Part shown: positions 54,589 to 64,000 of the stretch, piece by piece
How the letters are laid out: every line of letters begins with the position of its first letter
How positions within the stretch are numbered: the stretch's first letter is position 1
Source of the DNA: Limnephilus marmoratus
Lineage: Eukaryota > Arthropoda > Insecta > Trichoptera > Limnephilidae
Length of the DNA stretch: 64,000 bases
Direction: 5' to 3'
Assembly (NCBI GenBank): GCA_917880885.1
Contig: OU862915.1
Coordinates: 36,464,676 to 36,528,675 of the forward strand
The notes under the pieces: model-generated
Seen by the model: the letters and a program-made list of their open reading frames with translations, nothing else
Database searches by the model: none
What the model was told of the DNA's origin: nothing
Program-made: the position numbers and the translations under genes

Positions 54589-56443
54589 AGGCGGATACAG
54601 ATTGCTGTAACGTAACACGCAATGAAAGAATTTGCCGTCCACATTGCCGCAATGTATCATGCAATGTAACAGAATTTCCATAGTGTGGGCGTTTTGCGCG
54701 CACGAACCGCGCACACTCCGCGCGCGAACAGAGCATTTCAACTCGTGCGCGCAGCAATCCACAAAGCTTCGGTTTTTTCGCCAAATACAAAGGGGCGCGC
54801 AGTGTGCGCGGAACGTTAGTGTGGACTGGTTGTTTGTGTCTATTAGTACTGTATTAAAATATAACTAGCCGTTGGAAACAATAGTTATATTGCTTCAACG
54901 TCCAACGCTGTTGAAAATAATTAGCGCCAACAGTTGAAATATAATACCTACATGCGAATATTATTCAACGCAGTCAACGATTCAACTGCCTAATAAATAA
55001 AAAGGGTTAAGAGTTTGTACTTCGTGAACAACATTACTCAATATTTTAAATGGTCTTTTGGTAATGTACGTAACTACGGCACTTTTTATTTTATTTTTCC
55101 ATCTAATACGGCCGATACGCAGCGCCAGGGGACAATCAAATTTATCAACGACAAGCAAAAAAATAACCTATTGATAATTGTCAATGTCGTTCGCCTAACA
55201 GCTAAGTTTTGTACCTATTGTTTTCAACGATGTTGGAATGATATAATCAAAAGGGTCAAAAGATCACACTTCGTGAACGATATTATACCCAATTACACAA
55301 GGTCTTTTGGTAATGAACGTACCTACTGCACTTTTTTTTCCCATCCAATACGGCCGATATGCAGCGCCAGGGATAATCAAATTTATCAATGACAAGCAAA
55401 AAATAACCTATTGATAATTATCAACGCCGGTCGCCTAACAGCTACGTTTTGAACCTATTGTTTTCAACGATGTTGGAATGATATAATCAAAAGGGTCAAA
55501 AGATCACACTTCGTGAACGATATTATACCCAATTACACAAGGTCTTTTGGTAATGAACGTACCTACTGCACTTTTTTTTCCCATCCAATACGGCCGATAT
55601 GCAGCGCCAGGGATAATCAAATTTATCAATGACAAGCAAAAAATAACCTATTGATAATTATCAACGCCGGTCGCCTAACAGCTACGTTTTGAACCTATTG
55701 TTTTCAACGGTGTTGGAATGATGAAATCAAAAGGGTCAAGAGATCACACTTCGTGAACGATATTATGCCCAATTAGACATGGTCTTTTGGTAATGTATGT
55801 ACCTACTGCACGTTTTTTTTTTTATTTTCCCGTCCAATACGGCCGATCCGTAGCGCCAAGCAACAAGCGAATTTATCAGTGACTAGCAAAATATATCTTC
55901 AACGTCTTAATATTTCAACAGGGTAATATTTTCAGCACCGAAACCAACGTCTTCCAACAGTTTCAACTCTCAACGTTATTATAGGATTATTATTACGTGT
56001 GTGGGGCGTGGGGCATAGAGATAATAATAATTAATAATACATCAATGATTCGGGAAACCACCCGTTAAAAGGGATTCCTTAATACGATTTTGATATATTT
56101 TTGGTATGTTTTTTTGTTAGTATCGTGTCGATCTCCTATTATAGTTGCGTCAACGTCGACGTTATTTTCAACAGCTATTTTCAACAGTTGAAAATTGCCA
56201 ACGATAACGACGTTGGCGTTGGATAGAATTATCGTCAACGCCCAGTACTAGTGTCTATACGGCAGAACGCGCGCGAACAATGGAGAACTTGTTCTCGGCA
56301 GACTGAGCTATGTTCACTGCGCGCATGCCGGGAACAGCTGCGAGTAGGTACATGCTCGGTTCGTGCGCGCGCCGCGTCCACACTTATGAAATGTTCCTTT
56401 CATGTTACATTGCATGTTACGTTACAGCAATCTGTACCCGCCT
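54589..56443. mobile_element. Harbinger-like non-autonomous element, TSD TTA
   Basis: TTA flanks at 54586-54588 and 56444-56446. Left end AGGCGGATACAGATTGCTGT and the right end in reverse complement AGGCGGGTACAGATTGCTGT continue as inverted repeats into TAACGTAACA and CGCGCACGAACC. A TTA/TAA duplication is typical of PIF/Harbinger elements. The 1855-bp interior has a tandem array of about 240-bp units and many CAACG/CGTTG motifs, with no transposase. Confidence 0.8.
55015..55925. repeat. 240-bp tandem array, about four units
   Basis: Units begin near 55018, 55263, 55503 and 55743 with CACTTCGTGAACGATATTAT and include CAATACGGCCGATATGCAGC and CCTATTGATAATTATCAACG. The second and third units are almost identical; the outer two are diverged, as expected from internal unequal exchange. 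The array lies wholly inside the Harbinger-like element. The apparent 125-codon frame at 55015 is repeat sequence. Confidence 0.9.
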
Positions 56444-56446
56444 TTA

Positions 56447-56989
56447 CTACCAATCTATCCTAGATCAAAACCACGTCTATTCCAGAACAACATCATGAAT
56501 AAAATATAATTTAAATGAAATTCATACTTTCTTATTAAGTCGTCAAAGCCAAAATTTGTATGGAATCTTATCGGATATTAAGTACTTTTATTTTTGAAAA
56601 CAAATTTTATTGGAAAGTTATTCTTTACATCGATCACTGGTGTATTTCGAAAGAAAAATAAACATCTTTTCGGTATCAAATTATGTTGTAGTATTTTCCT
56701 GGAATTTTCGTTGGCTATTTTTTTAAAGATGTTTGAAAGAGTCCTTGAAAGCTTCGTTTTACTATGGTGCCAACTTGGTGCCAACCTATTTTTTTACGAA
56801 TATTTCCATTAAAAATGTTCTTAATGTACTTGAAAAATCAAACTTACGCTCTTTATTTGAAATATGTTGTTACATAAAAGTTTCTGTAACAAGGTGTGTG
56901 CACCCTCTTACACACACTTTATTTATAGTTTCGGTGTGTGGCACCTCTAGTGCTTGCTTATTGACATTTGGGCATTGGTAATATTGCGA
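56447..56989. other. Stretch without recognised features
   Basis: Frames on both strands at 56578-56812 lack motifs. Nothing else identified. Confidence 0.4.
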
Positions 56990-57890
56990 GCCCTGCAATA
57001 TTTTTTAATGCAACAGTTGCTGATCCTGGACAAATTCAAATCAGGAGATTTGAAAAGAGAGCTCCTCATTCTTTGAGCAGCCACAGGTGACCACGGCCAC
57101 CGTCCCTGTGGCGGCTCGACGTAATCAAAGAGTCATATTCGCCATTATTTTATCAACATGTGAAGATTGATATATATCCGCGCCCATCAGCGGCATCCAT
57201 CATTGAGGACCATCAGGACAATGATTAAAATCCTGGATCAGCAGCGGAGTACCGTGGGAGCCCATTATTTCTGCTGGTTTAAAAAACACATCCAGCATCT
57301 GCGGAAGCAGACATGACAAGACCTTCCGACTACACCTGGAGCCAGAGGTGCTCGCATAGATGCGGCCGAAGATCGCCCACCTTGGCCGTCATCAACAGAG
57401 TCGGCTGGCTGGCAACCGCCCTGGGACGGGACGTCGCTGGGAAACCGCGGGACTGGAGGCCTGATTCGTCGCTTCAGCCTGCCGTTCAGCACATGTCAGC
57501 AGCGGAGGGAGCTGACCGCACATCTCCGAAGGCAGCAAGCAGCATCATGGAACGCCTACGTATGGCATCACCCATTCATCAACTTTAAACGGTACTAACG
57601 CTCCATAACATTGCCCATTCAGATTTACCTGCCAGATTTACCATTCAGATTTGCCCATTTAGTCTAGCCCTGATTTTTATTTGTAAATGTTAATAAAGTA
57701 ATTTAACTGTATCAAAGCAATAATCTCTTTTATTAAATGACCTATCCTCATACAAAGTATTTTATAGCCGCCTGCTTAAGGTCCACGCCTGAGATACAAA
57801 TTCTCCAGAAATAATATCACTTGTCTCTTGCTCTCCATCTTACATTGGAAGCTTATATATCCATAACATTTGGGGCCAACGTGCTCTCCA
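56990..57890 (+). mobile_element. Possible LTR-like segment with primer-site-like end
   Basis: A GC-richer block (57050-57590) is followed by AATAAAGTAATTTAACTG and, near 57870, TTTGGGGCCAACGTGCTCTC, which resembles a degraded TGGCGCCCAACGTG-type primer-binding site just after ATAACA. That order (promoter-like body, polyadenylation signal, primer site) fits the right end of a 5' LTR, but no second LTR or coding region is seen. Confidence 0.3.
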
Positions 57891-57924
57891 TCGAATATTC
57901 TCATAACAATGTAACGTATGTATA

Positions 57925-58340
57925 TAATCTATATACATAAAAAAAACTCGTGTCAGGGTGTTTGTGGTCGCACTCCTCCGAAACGGCTAGACCAATTTTT
58001 ATGAAATTTTAAATGTATATTTGGTAGGAATGAAAATAGGTTTTATAGTATTTTTCATACCGCTAGGTGATTAGGATGTCCCTATCCAGAAAAAAAATCT
58101 ATTTTTTGAAAAAAAAAATTTGACTTTTTTTTCCTTTGGCATCAAAAAATACCTATAACCCCTAATTTTCATTTTCCTACCCCCACCCTCCCAGTTTTTA
58201 ATCGCGTCTTTAGTATTTTTGTATGAACAAGTTTAACGCGTCGTTCGTATTTCAAACAGAATGAAATTATTAATTGAATAACAGATTCAGAACTTTCGTC
58301 CACATATGCGCAAGACATTCACGAGAAGCATCGCGACATT
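57925..58340 (+). repeat. Dispersed repeat with Helitron-associated-type motif
   Basis: ATATACATAAAAAAAACTCG with TGTTTGTGGTCGCACTCCTC and CGAAACGGCTAGACCAATTT is a phrase I know from many dispersed insect repeats, several annotated as Helitron-related. No CTRR end or hairpin was found here, so the class is uncertain. Confidence 0.35.
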
Positions 58341-59156
58341 TTAATATTTCATTGGGCATCATGTTCTCGCGTGGGCAAACTATCGAACTTATTTGTGTTG
58401 GCTAAAGACGGACTGACAAAAAATATCGTTCTCTCAATTGCTTTTCGAAGTTAATATTGATTTTCTTTATTTTATTTTCCTACTTTAGGATAAAAAATAT
58501 ATAACTTTTTTCGCTTTTGATTTAACTTTTAAGAGATCAGACAATGAATATGTCCGTTACTTTAATGAAATACATGAATTGAGAAAATGAATGGTTGGTG
58601 TTTTTTTTTTTTGTTTTTATCGGCGGGCATCGTCTACAGCGCTCCATTTACCAATACATTAATTATTTTTTATTTAACAACCAAAATATTAACTAGTAAT
58701 AATTTATATGGCACAACAACAATAATAAATGTATATCTAATAATTTATACAATGAAAGCTCGATGTTTATGAAAGGTTTTTTTATATGCATTTATTATTC
58801 TTTATTTTTTCCATCTTTTTTAAAAAGAATATGTGCTTATATACATTTTATCTTTAAATTTAAAAGTCATGTTAATTTTAATATTATATAAAACATAATA
58901 CAAAAGGTTAAACTTTCAAAATTTCTGGACACGCTTAATATGAATATTTTTTTAAGAAAAAACTTCTTACTTTTATAGCAAAGGCGAGACAATGATTTCT
59001 AGATTGAGACCGATATCAATTGTTCTGAAAAGCGAACAAATTAGCCTGAGGGGTTAATTTATATAAATCTACCGTCAAAGTAGAAACGTGCAACAGTTTG
59101 TTATGAAATTATGTGTTAGAAGAAAGATAAAAGAGAAAGGAATAGTTAAATTTAAA
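58341..59156. other. AT-rich stretch without recognised features
   Basis: No frame or repeat of note. Confidence 0.4.
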
Positions 59157-59335
59157 AAAATCACTTTGTAAAACACCACTTATTTAATCAAAATTATCCA
59201 TATATTTCAAAACCAAGGGTTTCATAAGATAGCATTTATTAATTTTAATTAATCTTATCCTGACAAAGAAACCTTTGGTTTTGAAACATAAGATAATTTT
59301 GATTAAATAAGTAGTGATTTACTAAGTGATTTTTT
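59157..59335. repeat. Inverted-repeat element related to the Penelope-like insertions
   Basis: CACCACTTATTTAATCAAAA with TTATC is mirrored by GATAATTTTGATTAAATAAG. Each arm contains a degenerate copy of the conserved core: on the plus strand CTGACAA, AAACC-TTT-GGTTT, GAAACATAA, GATAA. The latter still pairs with upstream TTATC. Core bases are mutated, so this is a relic. Confidence 0.5.
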
Positions 59336-61270
59336 TTTTCATTTAATTAAACATGACGCCATAACGTGAATTTGCAAAGATTGAAGAAGAAAGGGTGTTT
59401 TAAAATATGTCATTGTGAATAGCTGACGAAGAACACGTTGAAAAACTACCACGAATGGTTGAAATGAATTTTATCTGATGGTTGTAGATTTTTTTTGGTT
59501 CGTCATCAATTTTGTGCTTTGATGACTTCACAAAATATAAAATTCGGAAATGCCCTCTATCTCAGAGTACTGATATGTTTTTCACCAAATGCTGAGTTCT
59601 CCATTTTCCTTTGTTCAATGGTTGAATAGAGCTTTGCATATTTCTTTTTTCTTTTAACTTTAAAACGCACTGTCTTACAACTTCACATGTAGTAATCACC
59701 TATGTAGTATATAGTACAAACGAAATAAAAGTTTGAAAAAAAAGTCGTAGGTATTGTCGTTGAAAGATAGTTGTAAGACGACGCGATTGTCAGAAAGCTG
59801 AATCTTTGTTCTCCCTCTGCCTGTGATCATCTGTGATTCCCTTTGTAAAGTTTAAATATCCCACACCGAAGAGAGTAAGTTGACAATAAAGTAGTAAAAC
59901 ATAAAGCGTACTCACGGCAGCAGGTCTTTCGGCGGTTTTTGGTGGGGTCCACACTATGGTTGAATTGCACAATAAAACAGTTGATCACACGGTTAAATTC
60001 AAAATATCACAAATACTTTTTATAACATTGATCATCTCCCGGTGAACAACGCTACTTAAGATGACAATTACAAGATTCGGTGAAGCGTAACAACCTTACT
60101 AGGTATATAGTGCTGGAGGTAATAATTGACAACGTTTTTCTAGCTCTTTCAATGGTGGAGAACAGAACAAACCCATCAGAAACTTATGTTCATCACTTAA
60201 CTGTGGGAAGTTCTGAGATTAATGAACTTCTCGAATCAGGAACCAAATTCAAAATTGCAGCATATTATTATGTTAAGCTTTTAACAGAAAAAAAACTCAT
60301 CCTGAAAATTTCACTGAATGTCCCAGAACTATAAGGTGGGTACTGAAGGAATATTTAAACAATTACACACACACTTAAACAATCCATTACTGTATTAACT
60401 TAAACAATAGATTTTCAATTAATCATCCCCCATAATACGTCTTACAACAAACGAAAGCGTACACAAAATTTGAACAAAGAAAACTTGTGTACCGCAGTAT
60501 AAACCGAACTTTAACCGAAGAACTGAAATAAAATCTCATGAGATATGTGTAGTCTCAACAGATGCATACCTACTAATCTAAACAATATATCAAACTTATA
60601 AAAATGTTTGTCCCCAGAGTGAAAATTTAGTCTTTACTATAAATATAAAGTTAAGGTTACCAAAAAACTTTCTTTAGTGAATTCTCTAGCATAGAAAATT
60701 CCAGACACTATAAGATACCAATATAAACAAATTTAATGCAATTTATCCAAATTAATGTCAAAGTTCACCAGTCTGTTTTGTTTTTTTTTTGTCTGACTAA
60801 GAAACTTTCGAATGAAAACTCGTTCTGTTCGTTATATCAAAAACTTTGCTCAGCAAAATTTGGCAGATATTTGCTTGTCGCAGTATTATTTTTGTGACCT
60901 GCTGCGATACTTTTGAATTTCCATTGGAAATATCTGCTTGGTTCGTTATTTCTGATTTTTCAGGCATTTAAAAATAAATTTTGTTAAAATTTTCAGGGTT
61001 CGGATTAATATTTTTACAATAACGATTTTTTTTTTCAATATTTGCAATGGATATGAAAATCATATATAATACATCAGGAGATGTGAAGCTTTGAAAGATG
61101 TTGTGTATACAGTGAAAATTAAGACGTGACGTCATTCCCTTAGATTCATTTTATTCAATTGTTTAGCAGAATATCTTGAACAATAACCGGAACCGAGTAA
61201 ACACATTTTTTTTATACCTAAATGTAATTTCAGACAATAGAAAAAGCTTTGTGTTCATGGGTGACCGGCT
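59336..61270. other. AT-rich stretch without recognised features
   Basis: An 84-codon frame at 60080 lacks any motif and opens with a non-ATG codon. Nothing else stands out. Confidence 0.4.
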
Positions 61271-61271
61271 A

Positions 61272-61451
61272 ACTCAGAATGAAACCAACTCAGAACCACC
61301 TCAGAAAGGTCATTAAGAGTGATGATAAAAAAATATTAAAAAATGATTAAAAAGGTTAAGTTAGGTTAGGGTTACCGGCTATTTTAAAATTGTTTTTTCA
61401 TAGCTTTTAATGACCTTTCTGAGGTGATTCTGAGCTGGTTTCATTCTGAGT
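61272..61451. mobile_element. 180-bp MITE, TA target
   Basis: Inverted arms of about 45 bp: left ACTCAGAATGAAACCAACTC, right in reverse complement ACTCAGAATGAAACCAGCTC, both continuing to CACCTCAGAAAGGTCATTAA-like sequence. TA occurs at both boundaries (61270-61271, 61452-61453). The loop has a short TTAGGTTAGGG segment. Mariner-type MITE by TSD; no transposase. Confidence 0.85.
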
Positions 61452-61718
61452 TATGCCAATATTATCCTGTTTATTTTATACGTAAAAATTTTTTTCAACT
61501 TTATACTTGTCACTTTGTAAACCTACCTTTGAAAATTATTATCTAACACATTTGTACTTATACTATGACTATTAATACAAATCTAGTTTTATACATTATT
61601 CTTGTCACTCTTCATACCTACCTAGGAATTAAGGTATAAAAATAGTATATAAATTTTTCTTTATGCTTTTTGTATTTATTAATAGGTAGCTACAGATACT
61701 ATTATTTATAGGCATTTA

Positions 61719-62620
61719 GTCTACTTTAGTTTTCTGAAGGTTTCACTTCTTCTGCACACTTGTATTTTTTTCTTTGGAGGAAGCAGACACACATACATCG
61801 TTTGTATCACTATTATTTAGTGTGTAATATAGTGACTGTCATTTCGATATCCAAGGCCACAGCACAGGGTTCAATTATAAAATGGCGTTGAACAAGCTCA
61901 CAAAACAGCTGTCACAATAATAAAAGTGCAAGTGTGATGTATGTGTTTGTCTTTTTTTTTGTGTCACTTTTTCGTTTCATCGAGATTCAAGTCACAACGG
62001 TGCTAAAGAAGTTTTCACTTCAAAAAATACAAGTGTGCAATTCACACGCGGTAGAAGTGAAATCTTCAGAAAACTAAAGTAGACAAGAGTGGGGAGGCTA
62101 CGAAGCACCGCACAAAGAGGAGAGCGTATGATCTATCTCTTTCTCTCGTAGGCTAAATCCTATAGATGAACGCAAGCGTTTGTCTCTTTTTAGTGTCGTT
62201 TTTTCGTTTCATCGAGTTTCAAATCACAACGGTGCTAAAGACGTTTACACTACAAAAAAAAACAGAACACTGACAGAACTTAATAATGACAATTAAAATT
62301 AATTTTATTTAATAAAAAACAATCAGAATTCGCAATTCACCCGCGGTAAAAGTGAAACCTTCGGAAAACTTAAGTAGACAAGAGTGGGGAGGCTACGAAC
62401 CACCGCACAAAGAGGAGACCGATTAATCTATCTCATTTTCTCGCAGATTAAATCCTAAAGATGTACGTGTTTGTCTCTTTTTAGAGTCGCTTTTTCGTTT
62501 CATCAAGTTTCAAATCACAAAGGTGCTAAAGACGTTTTCACTTTAAAAAAAACTAAAACACTGACAGAACTTAATAATGACAATTAAAATTAATTTAATT
62601 AAATTTAAAAAAAAAATTAA
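61719..62620. repeat. Repeat family D: inverted arm plus tandem units of about 307 bp
   Basis: AGTAGACAAGAGTGGGGAGG lies at 62079 and 62386, so two units of about 307 bp are in tandem, each also carrying GTCTCTTTTTAGNGTCG, TTTCGTTTCATC and GACAGAACTTAATAATGACA. A third partial unit precedes them at 61965. At 61719-61777 the unit start appears inverted (GTCTACTTTAGTTTTCTGAA). A short fragment of the family is at 3930. Confidence 0.7.
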
Positions 62621-63289
62621 AAAATGCGAATTGCGGCTAAACCCTCTGTCTGTACCCTTCATTTTTGTACACAAAAAATTAAATTTCAAATATTTCCATA
62701 CATAAGCAATGTCTTTGATAACTTCGTCTTGTGTTCTGAGAGGTTGTAGTAATAACAACGATTGTGCTCTGCTTATCGCGACACCTTAACTTTAGACGTG
62801 TGTTAGCACCTTTATGGTTGTTAATCTGAAATGGTGCGTCTTTGCCTTTGTGATCAAAGCCAATGGGTTCAACACCCCGAAATTAAATTTCTTGGAACCC
62901 CCTCTGGGAATTCATTGTTCATTAGGATCATGGTGCGGGGGACTTCGTTAGAACCGGAGTTAAAGTTTTGATAACAATGCCAAATGTGTTGGTAAATTCA
63001 AGAACAGACCTGGTAAGTGGAATGGTTAAACATCTTGGTGTCGGAATGATTAATAAATAATTGTTTTAATCAATGCAAAGTCAGGTACAACAGTATGTTT
63101 ATAATACAGTCAAAGGAGACCTTGCTTGACACAACTAATTCTACCTTTAATGTTAAAGGCAAAGCAATACTCAGACTATCGATATGATTCAAAACTTTTT
63201 GATTCTACATCAGAAATAAAATTAATATTGATATTTCGAAAGCATCAGATTTTAAGAAAAACTGTATCAACGTTTGGGTAGGCACACTT
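62621..63289. other. Stretch without recognised features
   Basis: Short frames only; no repeat or motif identified. Confidence 0.4.
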
Positions 63290-64000
63290 GTTTTCGTAGT
63301 AAGGCTCACGACTTGCTATCTGAATGTCGCGGGCTCATTTTGTTGTGAGGCTGAAGGTAGTGGGGAGGGGAAGGAGATAGGGAAGAGAAGGTGGGGAAGT
63401 GCCTGGCTATTCAGATCTGGTCACCAAACACGGCTAAAGCCATTTTTTTTACATTAACTCCACACAGGAGGCCCTGAGGAAAATATTTTCCTCAGGGGCT
63501 ATGTTATCTGGGATGCTGTGTAGAGAGTCTTTTTGAGGAGAGGAAGGAATGAACATTGGTCTTGAAGAGACACATGTTGTGGGAAGGAGGAAACACAGAG
63601 GCTGGCAAATCATTCCACAGCCAAGCCGTTGAACACAAGAACGAGTCGAAGAAACGACCCGTTCTCGTGTGACAAATTTCAACCGTGTACAAATGTTGGG
63701 CACGCGTTTGGCGTGTTTCCCGACTATGCACTGGTGGCAAAGGGATCAATGATGCTAGTTCCTCGGAGCATCTTCCATTGTAATACCGGTAGAACAAGGA
63801 TAGCATTCCCACCCGACGCCTGTGCTCTAAAGATTGCAATCCGTCTGTTAAGATAAGCAACGTTTCAATTCTGAATGGTGGTCTTACACCAGGGCGATAC
63901 CGAGAGTATCTTCCACTCTGGAACGTGCCGCAAATATACAATATATTATTTTAAATGAATAAATTGTGAATAACACAAATTAACTAAATAAAATTTATTT
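63290..64000 (-). mobile_element. SINE S1 copy split by a LINE, runs off the window
   Basis: The minus-strand SINE has its linker and body at 63854-64000 and its 3' half at 63340-63443. The two meet without loss around CTAAAGCC and AAGCAACGTTTC when the LINE is removed. The tRNA-like head would lie beyond 64000. At 63297-63338 the plus strand shows a head-like GTAAGGCTCACGACTTGCTA and TGTCGCGGGCTC, an unusual head-to-tail junction with the truncated SINE end. Confidence 0.8.
63445..63853 (-). mobile_element. CR1/jockey-like LINE 3' end inserted in a SINE
   Basis: The minus frame reads LEHRRRVGMLSLFYRYYNGR, CSEELASLIPLP, RTGRFFDSFLCSTAWLWNDL and FKTNVHSFL, the standard C-terminus of these LINEs. 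It ends at a stop near 63504 in the ORF and a 3' UTR with CTCAGGGCCTCCTGTGTGGA and an A-run (T-run at 63443-63450 on plus). Only about 110 codons remain. Its 3' UTR equals the tail of repeat family B. Confidence 0.85.

Noticed and set aside
55015..55392. 125-codon frame
   Set aside because: Made of the 240-bp tandem unit inside a DNA transposon.
57265..57588. GC-rich frames of 75-91 codons on both strands
   Set aside because: No recognised domain, both strands open and no ATG context; more likely part of an LTR-like segment.
59423..59460. Another hammerhead-like CTGACGA...GAAA
   Set aside because: Stem II would be only three pairs, there is no GUC cleavage triplet and no element structure around it.
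60080..60334. 84-codon frame as a host gene
   Set aside because: It starts at a non-ATG codon, has no motif, no splice signals and ordinary AT-rich composition.

Overview
The window looks like AT-rich, repeat-dense nuclear DNA of an arthropod, most likely an insect. The reasons are TTAGG-like runs, tRNA-derived SINEs, a Pao/BEL LTR retrotransposon, several LINE clades, a Penelope-like GIY-YIG fragment, and MITEs with TA, TTA, TTAA and 8-bp target duplications. I cannot assign the order. I found no host protein-coding gene that I can defend. Most long open frames are transposon relics or translated low-complexity repeats.

Layout. Bases 1-6200: a minus-strand jockey-like LINE running off the left edge and split by a 117-bp insertion, LINE remnants, a degenerate tandem array containing a perfect 23-bp palindrome, and SINE pieces. 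Bases 6200-13500: mostly featureless AT-rich DNA holding a pogo/Tigger-like MITE, a composite minisatellite, a pyrimidine-rich repeat and a 7-bp microsatellite. Bases 13640-15260: degenerate tandem repeats interrupted by a SINE, then a 5'-truncated RTE-type LINE with a 12-bp target duplication.

Bases 15773-22118 are a complete Pao/BEL-type retrotransposon: 329-bp TG...CA LTRs that differ at only two sites, a 5-bp target duplication ACACC, and a primer site matching tRNA-Tyr. Its order is gag and protease, reverse transcriptase, RNase H, integrase, but the coding region is broken by several small lesions. Bases 22200-28100: an inverted Penelope-like pair, hairpin elements, and an 859-bp element with an 8-bp target duplication and inverted repeat arrays. 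Bases 29400-35100: MITEs, LINE pieces, SINEs, and a 174-bp insertion containing a hammerhead-ribozyme-like core.

Bases 35540-48600: an RTE LINE interrupted by a TTAA-targeting element, itself carrying a LINE fragment with a restriction-like endonuclease motif; a Penelope GIY-YIG fragment interrupted by an 871-bp solo LTR; and a second TTAA element carrying a second hammerhead-like insertion. Bases 49000-57900: SINEs, an RTE tail, a hAT remnant (TSD GTTTGTAC) lying 22 bp from a Harbinger-like element (TSD TTA) with an internal 240-bp tandem array, and an LTR-like piece. Bases 57900-64000: small inverted-repeat elements and a SINE split by a 5'-truncated CR1/jockey-like LINE.

The elements do not form a pathway. 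They record successive, often nested insertions. The most interesting signal is a set of small insertions with 13-bp target duplications that carry hammerhead-like cores resembling the one behind the GIY-YIG fragment.
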